Source of the DNA: an uncultured Streptococcus sp.
GTDB taxonomy: Bacteria; Bacillota; Bacilli; Lactobacillales; Streptococcaceae
NCBI GenBank assembly: GCA_905373305.1
Contig: CAJPSM010000027.1
Location: 1-14,768 of the forward strand
Direction of reading: 5' to 3'
Length of the DNA stretch: 14,768 bases
The notes below the pieces were generated by a model. That model made no database searches and was not told the origin of the DNA. It saw nothing but the letters and a program-made list of their open reading frames with translations. The position numbers were made by a program, and so were the translations under genes. Shown piece after piece: positions 13,431 to 14,768 of the stretch. Numbering within the stretch: the first letter of the stretch is position 1; each line of letters starts with the position of its first letter.

Positions 13431-14768
13431 ATGAACTATTCAAAAGCATTGAATGAATGTATCGAGAGTGCCTACATGGTTGCAAGCCATTTTGGAGCTC
13501 GATATCTAGAGTCTTGGCATTTATTGATTGCCATGTCCAATCACAGTTACAGTGTGGCAGGTGCGACTCTAAATGATTATCCTTATGAAATGGACCGTTT
13601 AGAAGAGGTTGCGTTGGAACTGACTGAAACGGACTATAGCCAAGACGAAACCTTTACGGAATTGCCTTTTTCTCATCGTTTGGAGCTTCTCTTTGCAGAA
13701 GCAGAGTATGTGGCTTCAGTGGTCCATGCTAAGGTGCTAGGGACAGAGCATGTCCTCTATGCGATTTTGCATGATGGCAATGCTTTGGCAACTCGCATCT
13801 TGGAGAGAGCAGGCTTTTCTTATGAAGACCAGAAAGATCAGGTCAGAATTGCTGCTCTTCGTCGCAATTTAGAGGAACGTGCAGGATGGACAAGAGAAGA
13901 CCTTAAGGCTTTGCGTCAACGTCATCGCACAGTAACTGACAAGCAAAATTCCATGGCAAATATGATGGGTATGCCTCAAGCTCAAAGTGGCGGTCTCGAG
14001 GACTACACGCATGACCTGACGGAGCAAGCGCGCTCTGGCAAGTTAGAGCCAGTTATCGGTCGTGACAAGGAAATCTCACGTATGATTCAGATTTTGAGTC
14101 GAAAGACCAAGAACAATCCTGTCTTGGTTGGGGATGCTGGTGTCGGGAAAACAGCTTTAGCACTTGGACTTGCCCAGCGTATTGCTAGTGGGGATGTACC
14201 AGCTGAAATGGCCAAGATGCGCGTTTTGGAGCTTGATTTGATGAATGTTGTTGCGGGGACACGTTTCCGTGGAGATTTTGAAGAGCGCATGAACAATATC
14301 ATCAAGGATATAGAGGAAGATGGCAAAGTAATCCTCTTTATTGACGAACTCCACACCATCATGGGTTCTGGTAGCGGTATTGACTCGACTCTGGATGCGG
14401 CCAATATCTTGAAGCCAGCCTTGGCTCGTGGAACTTTGAGAACGGTTGGTGCCACCACTCAGGAAGAATATCAAAAACACATCGAAAAAGATGCAGCCCT
14501 TTCTCGTCGTTTTGCCAAAGTGACGATTGAAGAGCCAAGTTTAGCTGACAGCATGACTATTTTGCAAGGTTTGAAGGCTGCCTATGAGAAACACCACCGT
14601 GTGCAAATCACAGATGAAGCTGTCGAAACGGCTGTTAAGATGGCCCATCGTTACTTGACCAGTCGTCACTTGCCAGACTCTGCTATCGATCTCTTGGATG
14701 AGGCGGCAGCAACTGTGCAAAACAAATCCAAGCATGTGAGAATGGACGAATCCGACTTGAGTCCAGCT
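13431..14768 (+). CDS. clpC: ATP-dependent Clp protease ATP-binding subunit ClpC (N-terminal part)
   Basis: The gene runs off the window; 446 codons are present with an open frame to the last base. ClpC is an AAA+ unfoldase that feeds proteins to ClpP and takes part in heat tolerance and proteolysis. The N-terminal Clp_N double repeat covers about 1-140 (SKALNECIESAYMVASHFGARYLESWHLL and GTEHVLYAIL). The first AAA+ module follows, beginning LEDYTHDLTEQARSGKLEPVIGRDKE, with Walker A GDAGVGKT (234-241, K240), Walker B LFIDELHT (D305, E306), the pore-loop region AGTRFRGDFEER, and the start of the small domain. The second AAA+ module lies outside, so ClpC is distinguished from ClpE by the Clp_N domain and the lack of an N-terminal zinc finger, and by its place next to ctsR. 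The ATG is two bases after the ctsR stop, with GAGAAG just upstream. Confidence 0.94.
   Translation, partial: MNYSKALNECIESAYMVASHFGARYLESWHLLIAMSNHSYSVAGATLNDYPYEMDRLEEVALELTETDYSQDETFTELPFSHRLELLFAEAEYVASVVHAKVLGTEHVLYAILHDGNALATRILERAGFSYEDQKDQVRIAALRRNLEERAGWTREDLKALRQRHRTVTDKQNSMANMMGMPQAQSGGLEDYTHDLTEQARSGKLEPVIGRDKEISRMIQILSRKTKNNPVLVGDAGVGKTALALGLAQRIASGDVPAEMAKMRVLELDLMNVVAGTRFRGDFEERMNNIIKDIEEDGKVILFIDELHTIMGSGSGIDSTLDAANILKPALARGTLRTVGATTQEEYQKHIEKDAALSRRFAKVTIEEPSLADSMTILQGLKAAYEKHHRVQITDEAVETAVKMAHRYLTSRHLPDSAIDLLDEAAATVQNKSKHVRMDESDLSPA

Noticed and set aside
14087..14458. A 123-codon minus-strand open frame inside clpC
   Set aside because: It is opposite the first AAA+ module of clpC, and low-complexity Ser/Pro-rich translation is typical of a shadow frame.

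Overview
The window looks like a piece of chromosome from a Streptococcus of the mitis group (S. pneumoniae, S. mitis or S. oralis relatives). The call rests on a choline-binding CHAP amidase of the CbpD type behind a CIN-box-like promoter, a ctsR-clpC pair without mcsA/mcsB, the gene run gdpP-rplI-dnaB-veg-cbpD, and low-GC, AT-tailed terminators. All genes lie on the + strand, packed with short gaps. I see no mobile element, CRISPR array, tRNA or rRNA, and no gene-free stretch longer than about 300 bases.

Layout. Bases 1-347 are the end of the long ribosome hibernation factor hpf, closed by a strong terminator. A solitary thiolase (435-1613) follows with its own terminator. Next is a housekeeping cluster: the c-di-AMP phosphodiesterase gdpP, ribosomal protein L9 (ATGA overlap), the replicative helicase dnaB, and a Veg-family protein, closed by a terminator at 5872-5897. 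Then comes cbpD, a secreted competence-type murein hydrolase with one SH3b domain and a choline-binding tail. DNA polymerase I (polA) follows; its start codon sits about seven bases after a perfect TATAAT, so its mRNA may be leaderless or nearly so.

From 9855 to 12903 is a complete thiamine (or pyrimidine precursor) uptake operon: promoter, TPP riboswitch with a following intrinsic terminator, small thiamine-binding protein, ABC permease, THI5/ThiY-like lipoprotein and ABC ATPase, then a terminator. The window ends with the heat-shock regulator ctsR under its own CtsR box and the first 446 codons of clpC.

Most of this is conserved core genome. I did not find a clearly undescribed system. The most interesting points are non-coding: the TPP expression platform with a plausible antiterminator and an extra perfect inverted repeat over the terminator U-tract, the apparently leaderless polA, the CIN-box candidate and one-SH3b form of CbpD, and small repeats in front of gdpP and dnaB.
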